Part shown: positions 37,762 through 46,773 of the stretch, piece by piece
How the letters are laid out: every line of letters starts with the position of its first letter
Numbering within the stretch: position 1 is the stretch's first letter
DNA from: Erythrobacter sp.
GTDB taxonomy: Bacteria; Pseudomonadota; Alphaproteobacteria; Sphingomonadales; Sphingomonadaceae
Reading direction: 5' to 3'
Assembly: GCA_002695185.1 (NCBI GenBank)
Contig: NZOF01000056.1
Location: 1-58,538, forward strand
Length of the DNA stretch: 58,538 nucleotides
Notes under the pieces: model-generated
Databases searched by the model: none
Seen by the model: the letters and a program-made list of their open reading frames with translations, nothing else
Told to the model about the DNA's origin: nothing
Program-made: the position numbers and the translations under genes

Positions 37762-38654
37762 ACAAGACCGGCGCGACCCAGCAAATCCTTCTGGTCACCG
37801 GAATGTCGGGTGCGGGGAAATCGACTGCACTTCAGGTCCTGGAGGATCTCGGTTGGGAAACGCTGGATAATTTCCCCCTGCGGCTCTTAGCAAACCTGCT
37901 CGATACTTATGGTGAATCGCAGATGCCCATCGCCATAGGTCTCGATTCCAGGACCCGCGGTTTTGCTCCGCAAGACATCATCCGCGAATGCGAGGGACTG
38001 GGAGCACGAGATGGGGTCAATCTGACGACGCTCTTCATCGACAGTTCCGATGGAGAGCTACAGCGCCGCTATAATGAAACCCGGCGCCCTCACCCAATGG
38101 CTCGTGAACGGCAGGTTGCGGAAGGCATTAGGGACGAACGGAGCCTCCTCGAACCGTTGCGAAATTGGGCCGAAGTCCTAATCGATACGAGCGAATATTC
38201 GACCAACCAACTCCAGCAGGTCATCCGTGAACGCTTCGGCGAGAAAGATGTTCAGGGGATGACGATTACGGTGACAAGCTTCGGCTTCGCCCGGGGTATG
38301 CCGCCACTTGCTGATCTGTTGTTCGACATGCGGTTTCTCGACAACCCTCACTGGATCGGCGAATTGCGAGACCTGACTGGCCTCGACAAACCGGTGGCCG
38401 ACCACATACGCAGAGATCCCGCATTTGACCCGGCGTTCACAAGCATCTGCAATACACTACTCGAATTGCTCCCGCGGTATGCAGCACAGGATCGGAGCTA
38501 TTTGAACATCGGCTTCGGCTGTACGGGTGGGAGACACCGATCAGTATTTAGTGCGGAAGCCGCCGCGCAAGTCTTGCGTGAGGCCGGATTTTCGCCCACG
38601 GTTGTGCATCGCAACCTGGAAAGCCGGCCCGCCGATCCGTTCGAGCGCAGCTAG
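37758..38654 (+). CDS. rapZ: RNase adapter protein RapZ
   Basis: 298 residues. GTP/ATP-binding N-domain with Walker A GMSGAGKS (15-22) and DNFPLRLL; the C-domain includes TSFGFARGMPP, DMRFLDNPHW, FGCTGGRHRSVF and HRNLE near the end, all characteristic. In E. coli it senses glucosamine-6-phosphate and controls the GlmZ RNA; here the target is unknown. Start GTG 37758 overlaps the hprK stop. Part of the chvIG-hprK-rapZ-PTS string. Confidence 0.96.
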   Translation: MNKTGATQQILLVTGMSGAGKSTALQVLEDLGWETLDNFPLRLLANLLDTYGESQMPIAIGLDSRTRGFAPQDIIRECEGLGARDGVNLTTLFIDSSDGELQRRYNETRRPHPMARERQVAEGIRDERSLLEPLRNWAEVLIDTSEYSTNQLQQVIRERFGEKDVQGMTITVTSFGFARGMPPLADLLFDMRFLDNPHWIGELRDLTGLDKPVADHIRRDPAFDPAFTSICNTLLELLPRYAAQDRSYLNIGFGCTGGRHRSVFSAEAAAQVLREAGFSPTVVHRNLESRPADPFERS

Positions 38655-38718
38655 CCCAAGCAATGGTTAATACGCAAAGTCTACAATTTCGATACACGAA
38701 ACGGATATCGATAACCGC

Positions 38719-39144
38719 ATGATCGGCATGATCCTCGTCACCCACGGCAAGCTGGCTGAACACTTCATCGATGCGATGGAGCATGTCGTCGGTAAGCAGG
38801 AATCCGTGGCCACCATCTGTATAGGCCCCAATGACGACATGGAGCAGCGGCGCAAGGACATCGCCGATGCCATCGCCAGTGTCGACACCGGAGAGGGTGC
38901 GATCATCCTGACCGACCTTTTCGGAGGAACACCGTCCAATCTTGCGATCTCGTTGCTGGATACCGGACGGATCGAAGTTATCGCTGGAATCAATCTGCCC
39001 ATGCTCATCCGCCTCGCCGGCGCCCGCAAGAGCATGAATGTGGTGGATGCTGTACACGCGGCGCAAACTGCCGGCCGAAATTACATTACCGTGGCAAGCG
39101 AATTCCTCGGCCAAGACCTCGATAGCGCGCGGAAAGCAAGTTGA
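38719..39144 (+). CDS. PTS IIA component of the mannose family
   Basis: 141 residues, EIIA(Man) fold. Phosphorylation His is H9 in MILVTHGKLAEHF; LTDLFGGTPSN is the second signature. With HPr next to it and no EIIB/EIIC in sight, it is likely a regulatory (not sugar-transport) PTS component, as in other alphaproteobacteria. Its stop overlaps the ptsH start (TTGA). Confidence 0.95.
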   Translation: MIGMILVTHGKLAEHFIDAMEHVVGKQESVATICIGPNDDMEQRRKDIADAIASVDTGEGAIILTDLFGGTPSNLAISLLDTGRIEVIAGINLPMLIRLAGARKSMNVVDAVHAAQTAGRNYITVASEFLGQDLDSARKAS

Positions 39145-39419
39145 GCGAAGTCAGGAAAAAGGTCGAGGTTGTCAACCAGCGAGGGCTGCACGCCCGAGCA
39201 AGCGCGAAATTCGTCGGCGCCGTAGCCGAACTTCCCGACAGTTGCAGCGTGCGCGTGGCGAAAGGTGACAATGAAGCTGCCGGAGGGTCCATACTTGGCT
39301 TGATGATGCTAGGCGCCGCCAAGGGTGACACGATCGAAATCATCGTAGACGGCCACAGTGCGGATGCGGTGTTGGCGGATCTTTCCGCGATGGTCGAGGA
39401 CGGTTTCGGGGAGCCCTGA
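39141..39419 (+). CDS. ptsH: Phosphocarrier protein HPr
   Basis: 92 residues. Catalytic His is H17 in RGLHARAS and the regulatory serine S50 in GGSILGLMMLGA. Both are present, so it can be a substrate of both Enzyme I and HprK. Start is TTG 39141, overlapping the IIA stop. The ptsP/EI gene is not in the window. Confidence 0.95.
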   Translation: MSEVRKKVEVVNQRGLHARASAKFVGAVAELPDSCSVRVAKGDNEAAGGSILGLMMLGAAKGDTIEIIVDGHSADAVLADLSAMVEDGFGEP

Positions 39420-39421
39420 GA

Positions 39422-40237
39422 ATGTCGGCGGACCGCCGGATAATCACCGGCTATTCAAATCCAACCGTGAAAGCGCTGCGCGCTCTGCGCGAAAAGAAGC
39501 ATCGCAAGCGTGAGAAGAAGTTCCTCGCGGAGGGGCTGCGTTTGCTTACGGATGCGCGCGAGTGCGGGCACATCCCGGAGATATTGGTTCTGGCCGATAG
39601 GCGCGATCCTCATCCCCTGCTTACGGCGCTTGAAGATGCTGTCGATGCGAACGGGGGCGAAGTGATCGAAACCTCGCCGGACATCCTGTCCAAGATCACT
39701 GGCAAGGACAACCCGCAAGCTGTTACCGGGGTTTTTGCAGAGTTCGACACGTCTCTCAGCTCGCTGAAGGGGGACGCCTCAAATATCTGGCTCGTTGCGC
39801 AAGCCCTGCGCGATCCGGGCAATCTGGGCACTATGCTCCGCACCGGTGATGCGATCGGTGCAGGCGGACTAATCCTGATCGACGATTGCGCCGATCCGTT
39901 CAGCGTGGAAGCGGTGAGAGCGAGTATGGGTGCCGTATTCACCCAGGCAATCGCACAGACCGAATGGGCTGAGTTCGAACAGTGGCTGCGACAGGGATCA
40001 GGGCAATTGGTGGCGGCGAGTTTACGCGAAGCTCAGCCATATCGCGGCGCGCCCTATGCGGCGCCTTGCTTTGTAATGGTTGGTAATGAGAGCCGCGGTC
40101 TGCCTGAAGAATATGAGATGGCTTGCGATCTGAGGGTGACGATGCCGATGATGGGCCGTGCCGACAGCTTGAACGCTTCAGTGGCTGCTGCGGTGCTGGG
40201 CTATGAAGTGCTGTCTGGGCTAGGTTTGGATAAGTAG
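39422..40237 (+). CDS. TrmH/SpoU family RNA 2'-O-methyltransferase
   Basis: 271 residues. N-terminal substrate-binding domain (NPTVKALRALREKKHRKREK), then the knotted SPOUT domain with ALRDPGNLGTMLRTGDA, GGLILIDDCADPFSVEAVRA, VGNESRGLPEE and ADSLNASVAAAVLGYE. It methylates a ribose in rRNA or tRNA; RlmB-like 23S guanosine is plausible. It starts 2 nt after ptsH, likely the same transcript. Confidence 0.94.
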   Translation: MSADRRIITGYSNPTVKALRALREKKHRKREKKFLAEGLRLLTDARECGHIPEILVLADRRDPHPLLTALEDAVDANGGEVIETSPDILSKITGKDNPQAVTGVFAEFDTSLSSLKGDASNIWLVAQALRDPGNLGTMLRTGDAIGAGGLILIDDCADPFSVEAVRASMGAVFTQAIAQTEWAEFEQWLRQGSGQLVAASLREAQPYRGAPYAAPCFVMVGNESRGLPEEYEMACDLRVTMPMMGRADSLNASVAAAVLGYEVLSGLGLDK

Positions 40238-40262
40238 GTTTTTGAGAGACCAGCCTTTCGGA

Positions 40263-40574
40263 TTAACCGAAAGTGCGAAGTTCGTCTGTGCCACCTTCAG
40301 CGATGATGTGTTCGAGGACCGCAGGGTAAAGCGGCTGGTCGAATTCCACCCCTGCCTGACGCTTTTCGATCCATCGCACCTTGGCATGCAATGGGCCAAT
40401 CTTTCCGATGCGCAGCGTGATTGCGTCCCCTACCTCCAATCTCCCGACGATATCGTAGAACTGGCATCCGTATTCGGACAAGTCTTTGATTGATATATCG
40501 AAACGGATCCCTGTGCCACGCCGGTATCGCCCCGACGTAGAGATGGAATATCGAGGTTCTCTGCGTAGTTCCAT
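40263..40574 (-). CDS. PilZ-domain protein
   Basis: 103 residues, a single PilZ domain. The cyclic-di-GMP motifs RxxxR (RREPRY near the N-terminus) and D-x-S-x-x-G (DLSEYGC) are both present, so it probably binds c-di-GMP. No other domain. Tail to tail with the methyltransferase. Effector role, target unknown. Confidence 0.87.
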   Translation of the reverse strand: MELRREPRYSISTSGRYRRGTGIRFDISIKDLSEYGCQFYDIVGRLEVGDAITLRIGKIGPLHAKVRWIEKRQAGVEFDQPLYPAVLEHIIAEGGTDELRTFG

Positions 40575-40687
40575 CGGTCTGTTCCGGACCCCCTATCCAG
40601 CCGCGACCCAGGATTGCCGTCATTATTAAGGCGAAACGATACCGCAATTTTCTTAAGAAATGGCTAATCCAAATCCGGTCTGAATAA

Positions 40688-42121
40688 TTACCGACTCCCC
40701 TCGATTTGAGCTGCGTCATCGGCATTGTATCTCGGCGTTGCTTCCACCTGCGGGACTTCGTCGATCTCTCTTTTCCCGATCTCGATGCCCTTGTCATGTA
40801 AGCGTCGCCCCGCCGACAGGACATTCCGCTCAAAACTGCCGACGAATTTGTTGTAATTGTTCACGGCAGTCTCCAGCCCGCCGCCAACACGTTTCATGTG
40901 CTCGGCTGCAACCGCAAGGCGGTCATATAGTTCTGCTCCGGCCTTGCCGATTTCCACCGCTTCACGCGCAATCGTATCCTGTCGCCATACCTGCGCGACA
41001 GTTCGGGCAATAGCGACCAAGTTGGTCGGGGTGGCAAGCAAGACCTTGTTGCGGAAGGCGAAGTCCCAGAGTTCAGGGTCGTGCTCGAGCGCGGCCGAGA
41101 CAAAATGCTCGCCCGGTACAAACATGACGACATAGTCCGGCGCATCGTCGAACTGGCTCTGGTAGCCCTTGCTGCCAAGCGTCTGGACATGGTTGCGCAT
41201 CGACTTGGCATGCAAATCGAGATGCCGTTTCCGCTCCTGATCATCCTCCGCCTCGAAAGCTTCCTGATAGGCATTGAGCGAGACCTTGGCATCGATGACG
41301 AGCTTCTTCTGCCCCGGGACATTGACGATGGCATCGGGACGCAAGCGCCCCTCGTCCGTTTCGATGGATTGTTCGAGGATGAAATCGGTATGTTCGGACA
41401 GGCCGCATTGTTCGAGCACATTCTGCAGCGCGCGTTCGCCCCAGCGCCCGCGCGCCTTAGGGGCATTGGTCAGGCTGTTGCCCAGCCGCTGCGCCTCGCG
41501 CCGGACCTCTTCCTGCCCGCGCTGCATCTCGGTAATTTGCTGGTGCAGCCGGCCAAAGGCATCGGTGCGCTTTTCTTCCAGCGCGGCGACCTGTTTCTCG
41601 TAAGCTTCCAGCCGCTTGCCGACCGGATCGAGCAAGGCGCGCAGCTTTTCTTCGCTGGTTTTTTCAGAGTGTCCCAAGCGCTCATTCGCCCGTTCTAGGA
41701 AGGCATCCTGCGCCTTGGTCAGAACGGCAGAGCCGGTGTTCTGAAATTCTTTCAGCAGTTCTTCCCGCGCTTCGATCAGAAGACGTTTCTGTTCATCGAA
41801 ATTGGCGGTCTTCTCCTTCAGCGTGGCAAGCTCTGCACCCTGCGCTGCCTTCTCACGACGAAGGGCCTCCATACCCTCTTCATGGATGCGCCGTGTTTCG
41901 CGCAGTTCGGCATCGAGCGCATCGGCACGCTGGGCGCGGACAGTGGCATTTTCCAGATCGACAATGGCGCGGCGAAATTTCTCGTCCAGTTCCCGCGCTT
42001 CAGCATCGCGCTCACCATGGCGCGCTTTCCAATCTGATATTGGTCTTGATCCCAAGAACCAGCCCACGGCCAAGCCAATGAACATGCAAATAATCAGAAG
42101 CCCATAAAGAGCTATTTCCAT
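40688..42121 (-). CDS. rmuC: DNA recombination protein RmuC
   Basis: 477 residues. N-terminal TM (IALYGLLIICMFIGLAVGWF), a long coiled coil (about 30-185), then the nuclease-like RmuC domain with RGRWGERALQNVLEQCGLSE, LRPDAIVNVPGQKKLVIDAK, APDYVVMFVPGE and LLATPTNLVAIARTVA. It suppresses recombination at short repeats. ATG 42121 has GGAG at 9-nt spacing; GTG 42136 is an in-frame alternative. Confidence 0.93.
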   Translation of the reverse strand: MEIALYGLLIICMFIGLAVGWFLGSRPISDWKARHGERDAEARELDEKFRRAIVDLENATVRAQRADALDAELRETRRIHEEGMEALRREKAAQGAELATLKEKTANFDEQKRLLIEAREELLKEFQNTGSAVLTKAQDAFLERANERLGHSEKTSEEKLRALLDPVGKRLEAYEKQVAALEEKRTDAFGRLHQQITEMQRGQEEVRREAQRLGNSLTNAPKARGRWGERALQNVLEQCGLSEHTDFILEQSIETDEGRLRPDAIVNVPGQKKLVIDAKVSLNAYQEAFEAEDDQERKRHLDLHAKSMRNHVQTLGSKGYQSQFDDAPDYVVMFVPGEHFVSAALEHDPELWDFAFRNKVLLATPTNLVAIARTVAQVWRQDTIAREAVEIGKAGAELYDRLAVAAEHMKRVGGGLETAVNNYNKFVGSFERNVLSAGRRLHDKGIEIGKREIDEVPQVEATPRYNADDAAQIEGSR

Positions 42122-42182
42122 AGCTTTTATCTCCACCGCAATTGGTGGCAGGCTTCACACCTGCCACCGTGCGGCTGAATCT

Positions 42183-42338
42183 TTAGGTGGAATACCACCA
42201 ATGAAAGTTCGCCTCTGCCTCGGCGTCTGTGAAGAAACCGACTTGCGACTGACACATGCAGCTCACGCCATCAGATGACAGTAAGACCCAGTAGCAGAGA
42301 TTTTCGATCCAGCGCAGCACATAGGGAGGACAATCCAT
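42183..42338 (-). CDS. Small Trp/Cys-rich protein of 51 residues
   Basis: ATG 42338 has the strong ribosome site AAGGAG six bases upstream. It reads MDCPPYVLRWIENLCYWVLL, then SSDGVSCMCQSQVGFFTDAE and AEANFHWWYST, with four Cys and four Trp. No signal or clear TM. No family recognised. The SD, the acidic/aromatic content and position in an otherwise empty 500-nt gap argue it is translated, but no homology supports this. Confidence 0.5.
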   Translation of the reverse strand: MDCPPYVLRWIENLCYWVLLSSDGVSCMCQSQVGFFTDAEAEANFHWWYST

Positions 42339-42643
42339 GTCCATCTCCTTTGGTCTGCGATGTAAAAAACCGAGCGATCGGTGCAGTGAGGCTTTGGAAC
42401 GAAGATTCACGCGTTCAGACCCGCATGGCCACCGTCTCTTGTCGGACTTTATGCGGCTAAGTCTTACTTGCGTCGGTTCGCCCGAGCGTATGCTATTTAA
42501 TCACTCATCTTGAGCTTATTCGCCCTCCGGCGTTGCAACCGATCGTAAAGCCCCTCCTCCAGCAATGGAACGGAGAGGGAACATGGCATAGAAGTTCCTC
42601 TATGCCAACCCGATCACTTCAGATTGGATGTGGATACCGGAGA
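42339..42643. other. Gene-free gap between the small ORF and def
   Basis: No ORF, tRNA or clear promoter seen. The notable structure is a hairpin at 42584-42607. The gap also contains short homopyrimidine tracts and the minus-strand leader of the small ORF. Confidence 0.5.
42584..42607. other. Stem-loop downstream of def
   Basis: TGGCATAGA and TCTATGCCA form a perfect 9-bp stem with a 6-nt loop, 37 nt past the def stop on the minus strand. A second, overlapping pairing GGAAC..GTTCC (42579-42599) is possible. There is no U-run, so a 3'-end protector, small RNA or operator are all possible. Confidence 0.4.
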
Positions 42644-43210
42644 CTAAGCCGCCTCGCGCAGCTTCTTCAGTTTCTTCAGCGCCATTCCGCGCTTGAGGCG
42701 CGATAGGTGGTCGATGAAGAGGACGCCTTCCAGGTGATCCATTTCATGCTGGATGCAGGTGGCCATTAGACCGTCCAGATCTTCTTCGTGCGTTTCGCCT
42801 TCCAGATCCTGATAGCGGACGCGGCAGGTTGCGGGCCGGTCGACATCTGCAAAGATATCGGGGACCGAAAGACAGCCTTCCTGATAGGTGGCGAGTTCTT
42901 CAGCCGGATCGAGAATCTCGGGATTGATGAAGACGCGCGGCTCTTTCCGCGTGGGATAGTGCACGTGTTCGTGGCCGCCGTGATTGCAGACTTCGCCCTC
43001 TGCATCTTCGTCCTCGGGTTGAAGGTCGATTACCAGCACGCGCTTGGGCACACCGACCTGAATCGCAGCCAGGCCGATGCCGGGCGCATCATACATGGTT
43101 TCGAACATATCGGAGACGAGCGTGCGGAGTTCGTCGTCGAACTCGGTAACCGGTTCGGACACGACTTTGAGCCGGGGGTCCGGCACTTCAAGAATTTCAC
43201 GGATAGCCAT
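42644..43210 (-). CDS. def: Peptide deformylase with His/acidic insertion
   Basis: 188 residues. Removes formyl from nascent Met. Motifs GIGLAAIQ (44-51), EGCLS (Cys113) and HEMDH (155-159) supply the metal site. Between the beta strands at about 66-91 is an insertion not in E. coli Def, [20 protein letters not shown], containing C75, H77, H80, H82 and H84. It lies beside recR and divergent from fmt-truA, the usual alphaproteobacterial formylation cluster. Confidence 0.96.
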   Translation of the reverse strand: MAIREILEVPDPRLKVVSEPVTEFDDELRTLVSDMFETMYDAPGIGLAAIQVGVPKRVLVIDLQPEDEDAEGEVCNHGGHEHVHYPTRKEPRVFINPEILDPAEELATYQEGCLSVPDIFADVDRPATCRVRYQDLEGETHEEDLDGLMATCIQHEMDHLEGVLFIDHLSRLKRGMALKKLKKLREAA

Positions 43211-43273
43211 GACAGGTCAAATAAGCGCGAAATGCGGGATTTTCAATCCACTTGGACCGGTCAGAGTGATCGC

Positions 43274-43870
43274 CTAGCCAAGAGGACGTCTCGCCCTTAA
43301 AGCTTGCGCCAGCGTTCCCTCGTCGAGATAGTCCAGCTCTCCGCCTACCGGCAGGCCATGTGCCAGCTGGGTTATGCGGACCGGGTATTCGTCCAGCCGC
43401 TCAGCCAGATAATGCGCGGTGGTTTGTCCCTCCAGCGTGGCATTCATCGCCAGAACCACTTCGTCCACCCCGCCCTCTTCGACGCGGGAGAGAAGGCTGG
43501 CAATGTTCAGATCTTCGGGCCGGATGCCGTCGAGTGCCGAGAGCTTGCCCCCCAGGACATGGTATTTGCCGGTAAACAGCTTGGCGCGATCCAGCGCCCA
43601 CAGGTCCGCCACATCTTCCACCACGCACAGTCCCTTGCCATCGCGGCGCGGGTCGGCGCAGATTCCGCAAGGATTGGTGGTATCGACATTGCCGCAGACA
43701 TCGCATTCGACCAAAGCTTCGCCCACGGTTGCCAGCGCTTCCAGTAGCGCGGGCAAAGCGCTTTCCCGGCGCTTCACCAGCCATAGCACGGCACGCCGCG
43801 CGCTGCGCGGGCCGAGGCCGGGGAGGCGGGCCAGCGCGGCTGCCAGCGTCTCGATCTCTTGCGATGCCAT
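43274..43870 (-). CDS. recR: Recombination mediator RecR
   Basis: 198 residues. Helix-hairpin-helix at the N-terminus ([19 protein letters not shown]), four-Cys zinc finger ([16 protein letters not shown]), Toprim domain ([14 protein letters not shown]) and a C-terminal Walker B-like end ([20 protein letters not shown]). Works with RecF/RecO to load RecA at gaps. It is upstream of def on the same strand. Confidence 0.96.
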   Translation of the reverse strand: MASQEIETLAAALARLPGLGPRSARRAVLWLVKRRESALPALLEALATVGEALVECDVCGNVDTTNPCGICADPRRDGKGLCVVEDVADLWALDRAKLFTGKYHVLGGKLSALDGIRPEDLNIASLLSRVEEGGVDEVVLAMNATLEGQTTAHYLAERLDEYPVRITQLAHGLPVGGELDYLDEGTLAQALRARRPLG

Positions 43871-43923
43871 GACCGCACAGATAGGGGCCTTGATGGAACA
43901 GAGAAAGACCAGACAGGGACTTC

Positions 43924-44832
43924 ATGCGCATTATCTTCATGGGATCGCCGGAATTTGCCGTGCCGACGCTAGAGGCGCTGGTTCATGCAGCGCATGAAGT
44001 AGTGTGCGTTTACACCCAGCCGCCGCGCCCCGGTGGCCGCCGTGGCAAGGAACTGACCAAGACGCCCGTGCACCAACTGGCTGACCGGCTTGGGATCGAA
44101 GTTCGCCATCCTGCTTCGCTGAAATCGACAGAAGAGCAGGAAGCCTTCGCCGCGCTGGACGCCGATGTGGGCGTGGTCGCAGCTTATGGCCTCATTCTTC
44201 CGCAAGCTATTCTCGATGCGCCGAAGCATGGTTGCTTGAATGTCCACGCCTCGTTGCTGCCCGATTGGCGCGGAGCCGCACCGATCCACCGGTCGATCAT
44301 GGCTGGTGACGAGGTCACGGGCGTCACTATCATGCAAATGGAAGCAGGCCTCGACACCGGGCCGATGCTGGCCACTGTGCGAACACAGGTAGAGGAGAAG
44401 ACGACCGGTGAATTGACCGAGGAACTGGCCGAATTGGGCGCCCAGTTGATGGTCGGCACGCTGATCGACATCGATGCCCTGCACGCAATCGAACAGGATG
44501 ACGAAGCAGCGAGTTACGCCAAGAAAATCGACAAGTCCGAGGCGCGGATCGACTGGGCGAGGCCTGCCGCAAAGGTATTGCAGCACATTCACGGCCTTTC
44601 GCCCTTTCCCGGCGCATGGTTCGAAATGGACGGCGTTCGGGTCAAAGTATTGCGCGCCGAAATGGCGGACGGATCGGGGGAACCCGGCGCGGTGCTGGAC
44701 GATGATCTTGCCATCGCCTGTGGCGAAGAAGCCATCCGCCCCACCCGTCTTCAGCGCGCGGGCAAGCCGGCAATGGACCGCGCCGATTTCCTGCGCGGCA
44801 ATTCGGTGTCGAAGGGCGCCGTGCTGGCGTGA
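43924..44832 (+). CDS. fmt: Methionyl-tRNA formyltransferase
   Basis: 302 residues. Formylates initiator Met-tRNA. Signatures: [37 protein letters not shown] (His and SLLP), [12 protein letters not shown], and a C-terminal OB domain ([16 protein letters not shown]). Its stop overlaps the truA start by 4 nt. Its substrate's later deformylation is carried out by Def, encoded 700 nt away. Confidence 0.97.
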   Translation: MRIIFMGSPEFAVPTLEALVHAAHEVVCVYTQPPRPGGRRGKELTKTPVHQLADRLGIEVRHPASLKSTEEQEAFAALDADVGVVAAYGLILPQAILDAPKHGCLNVHASLLPDWRGAAPIHRSIMAGDEVTGVTIMQMEAGLDTGPMLATVRTQVEEKTTGELTEELAELGAQLMVGTLIDIDALHAIEQDDEAASYAKKIDKSEARIDWARPAAKVLQHIHGLSPFPGAWFEMDGVRVKVLRAEMADGSGEPGAVLDDDLAIACGEEAIRPTRLQRAGKPAMDRADFLRGNSVSKGAVLA

Positions 44833-45578
44833 CCCGCTTCGCGCTCACCATAGAATTCGACGGCACACCTTTCTTCGGTCTGCAACGTCAGGATAATGGG
44901 CCCAGTGTTCAGCAGTCGCTCGAAGATGCAGCTTTTCGCGTCACCGGGGAAGAAGTGCGCCTTCATAGTGCGGGCCGCACCGATACAGGTGTCCATGCGC
45001 TTGCCATGCGCAGCCACATAGACATCGAAAAGGATATCGCGCCTTTCAGGCTGATGGAGGCGCTGAATGCGCAGGTCCGACCCGACCCGATTGCGGTAAC
45101 CCACTGTGAAGTGGTGGCCGATGATTGGCACGCGCGGTTTTCGTGCACGGGCCGCAGCTATGTCTATCGCATCGCCAATCGCCGCGCACCGCTGACGCTG
45201 GAGCGCAACCGTCTCTGGCAGGTTCCGCAGGATCTGGATCACGATGCCATGGACCGTGCTGCGAAAGCGCTGGTCGGACTGCATGATTTCACCACCTTCC
45301 GGTCCGTCCAGTGTCAGGCACAAAGCCCCGTCAAGACGCTGGACCGGCTCGATGTCGAGCGCGTGGGTGATGAGGTGCGCATCCACGCAGCGGCGCGAAG
45401 TTTTCTTCACCATCAGGTGCGCTCGATGGTGGGCTGTCTTGCACTGGTCGGCATGGGTCGCTGGCGCGAAGAGCAGATGGCGGAGGCGCTGGAGGCCCGT
45501 GATCGGCAGGCGCTGGGGCTAAATGCGCCGCCTCACGGCCTATACTTCGTTGAGGCGACTTATCCGGACGATACCTGA
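44829..45578 (+). CDS. truA: tRNA pseudouridine synthase A
   Basis: 249 residues. Modifies U38-40 in the tRNA anticodon arm. Catalytic Asp in [11 protein letters not shown], with [13 protein letters not shown] and [13 protein letters not shown] motifs. It starts within the fmt stop (GTGA). Confidence 0.96.
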   Translation: MTRFALTIEFDGTPFFGLQRQDNGPSVQQSLEDAAFRVTGEEVRLHSAGRTDTGVHALAMRSHIDIEKDIAPFRLMEALNAQVRPDPIAVTHCEVVADDWHARFSCTGRSYVYRIANRRAPLTLERNRLWQVPQDLDHDAMDRAAKALVGLHDFTTFRSVQCQAQSPVKTLDRLDVERVGDEVRIHAAARSFLHHQVRSMVGCLALVGMGRWREEQMAEALEARDRQALGLNAPPHGLYFVEATYPDDT

Positions 45579-45662
45579 CGTAACGGCACCCTAGCCAACT
45601 CTCCATTCGAGGCGTAGCGAAGCGGCCAAACAGGTTTCAATAACGCACCGAAAGGGAACAGG

Positions 45663-46772
45663 ATGACTACTGGCAAGCAGCTTTTCACCACGCTTGAAAG
45701 CGACGGCACGCTCACTCTCGCGATCGAGGAGGTGACTTTCTCCGAGCCGAAAGGGAATCAGGTTCTGGTCAAGATGGAAGCGGCGCCGATCAACCCTTCG
45801 GACCTTGCCATTCTGACCGGTGCTGCCGATTTCGAGAATGCCGAGTATTCGCCGGGCAAGGTTGTCGCCAAGATGCCCGAACCGTTCAATTCCGGCCAGA
45901 AATCGCGGCATGGCAAGAAGCTTCCCGCAGGTAATGAAGGCGCCGGCACCGTTGTCGCCACGGGTAATAGCGACACTGCGAAAGCGCTGATGGGCCAGCG
46001 GGTTTCCTGTGTCCCCGGCAACGCTTTCAGCCAGTATGCCATTGCCGATGCGAACATGTGCCTCCCGCTGGGCGATCACAGCGCTGAAGCGGGCGCATCG
46101 AGCTTCGTAAACCCGATGACCGCCCTTGGCTTCGCCGAGAATGCGAAGATGGAAGGACAGAGCGCCATCCTCCACACGGTCGGCGCATCGAACCTTGGCC
46201 AGATGCTCAACCGTATCTGCATCGAAGACGGGCTTGGCCTCGTGAATATCGTGCGCAAGGCGGATCAGGCCGAACTGCTGAAATCGCAGGATGCGACCCA
46301 TGTCGTTAACTCGTCGGATGATGATTTCATGAAGCAGCTTCGCGATGCGATCGAAGATACGGGCGCCTTCTTCGGCTTCGATCCGATCGGTGGCGGCAAG
46401 ATGGTCGACAGTTGCTTCAAGGCCATGGAGCAGGTCGCAGTGGCGAACATGAAGGAATATTCGCGCTACGGTTCGAACCAGGCGAAACGCATGTTCATCT
46501 ACGGCCGTCTGGATGTCAGCCCGACGACGCTGACGCCGTCATACGGCTTTGGCTGGACCTTGTCCGGCTGGCTCCTGTTCCCGTTTCTTCAGCACGCGGG
46601 CCAGGAAACGATGGCGCGCATGCGCAAGCGCGTGCTGGACAACCTCACCACCACCTTTGCCAGCAGTTACAAGGCGAAGGTCGATCTTGAAGCGATGCTG
46701 ACCAAGGATGCTATCCTCGACTATCGCGAGATGAAGACGGGCCAGAAATATCTGGTCACGCCCCAGGGCTGA
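45663..46772 (+). CDS. MDR-superfamily zinc-binding dehydrogenase-like oxidoreductase
   Basis: 369 residues. GroES-like N-domain (VLVKMEAAPINPSDLAILTG, LPAGNEGAGTVVATG) and Rossmann domain with ILHTVGASNLGQMLNRICI. The catalytic zinc cysteine ligands of alcohol dehydrogenases are not evident, so a quinone-oxidoreductase-like (NADPH) enzyme is more likely. A middle insert (YSRYGSNQAKRMFIYGRL) is family-specific. Substrate unknown. Tail to tail with the asparaginase. Confidence 0.88.
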   Translation: MTTGKQLFTTLESDGTLTLAIEEVTFSEPKGNQVLVKMEAAPINPSDLAILTGAADFENAEYSPGKVVAKMPEPFNSGQKSRHGKKLPAGNEGAGTVVATGNSDTAKALMGQRVSCVPGNAFSQYAIADANMCLPLGDHSAEAGASSFVNPMTALGFAENAKMEGQSAILHTVGASNLGQMLNRICIEDGLGLVNIVRKADQAELLKSQDATHVVNSSDDDFMKQLRDAIEDTGAFFGFDPIGGGKMVDSCFKAMEQVAVANMKEYSRYGSNQAKRMFIYGRLDVSPTTLTPSYGFGWTLSGWLLFPFLQHAGQETMARMRKRVLDNLTTTFASSYKAKVDLEAMLTKDAILDYREMKTGQKYLVTPQG

Positions 46773-46773
46773 C

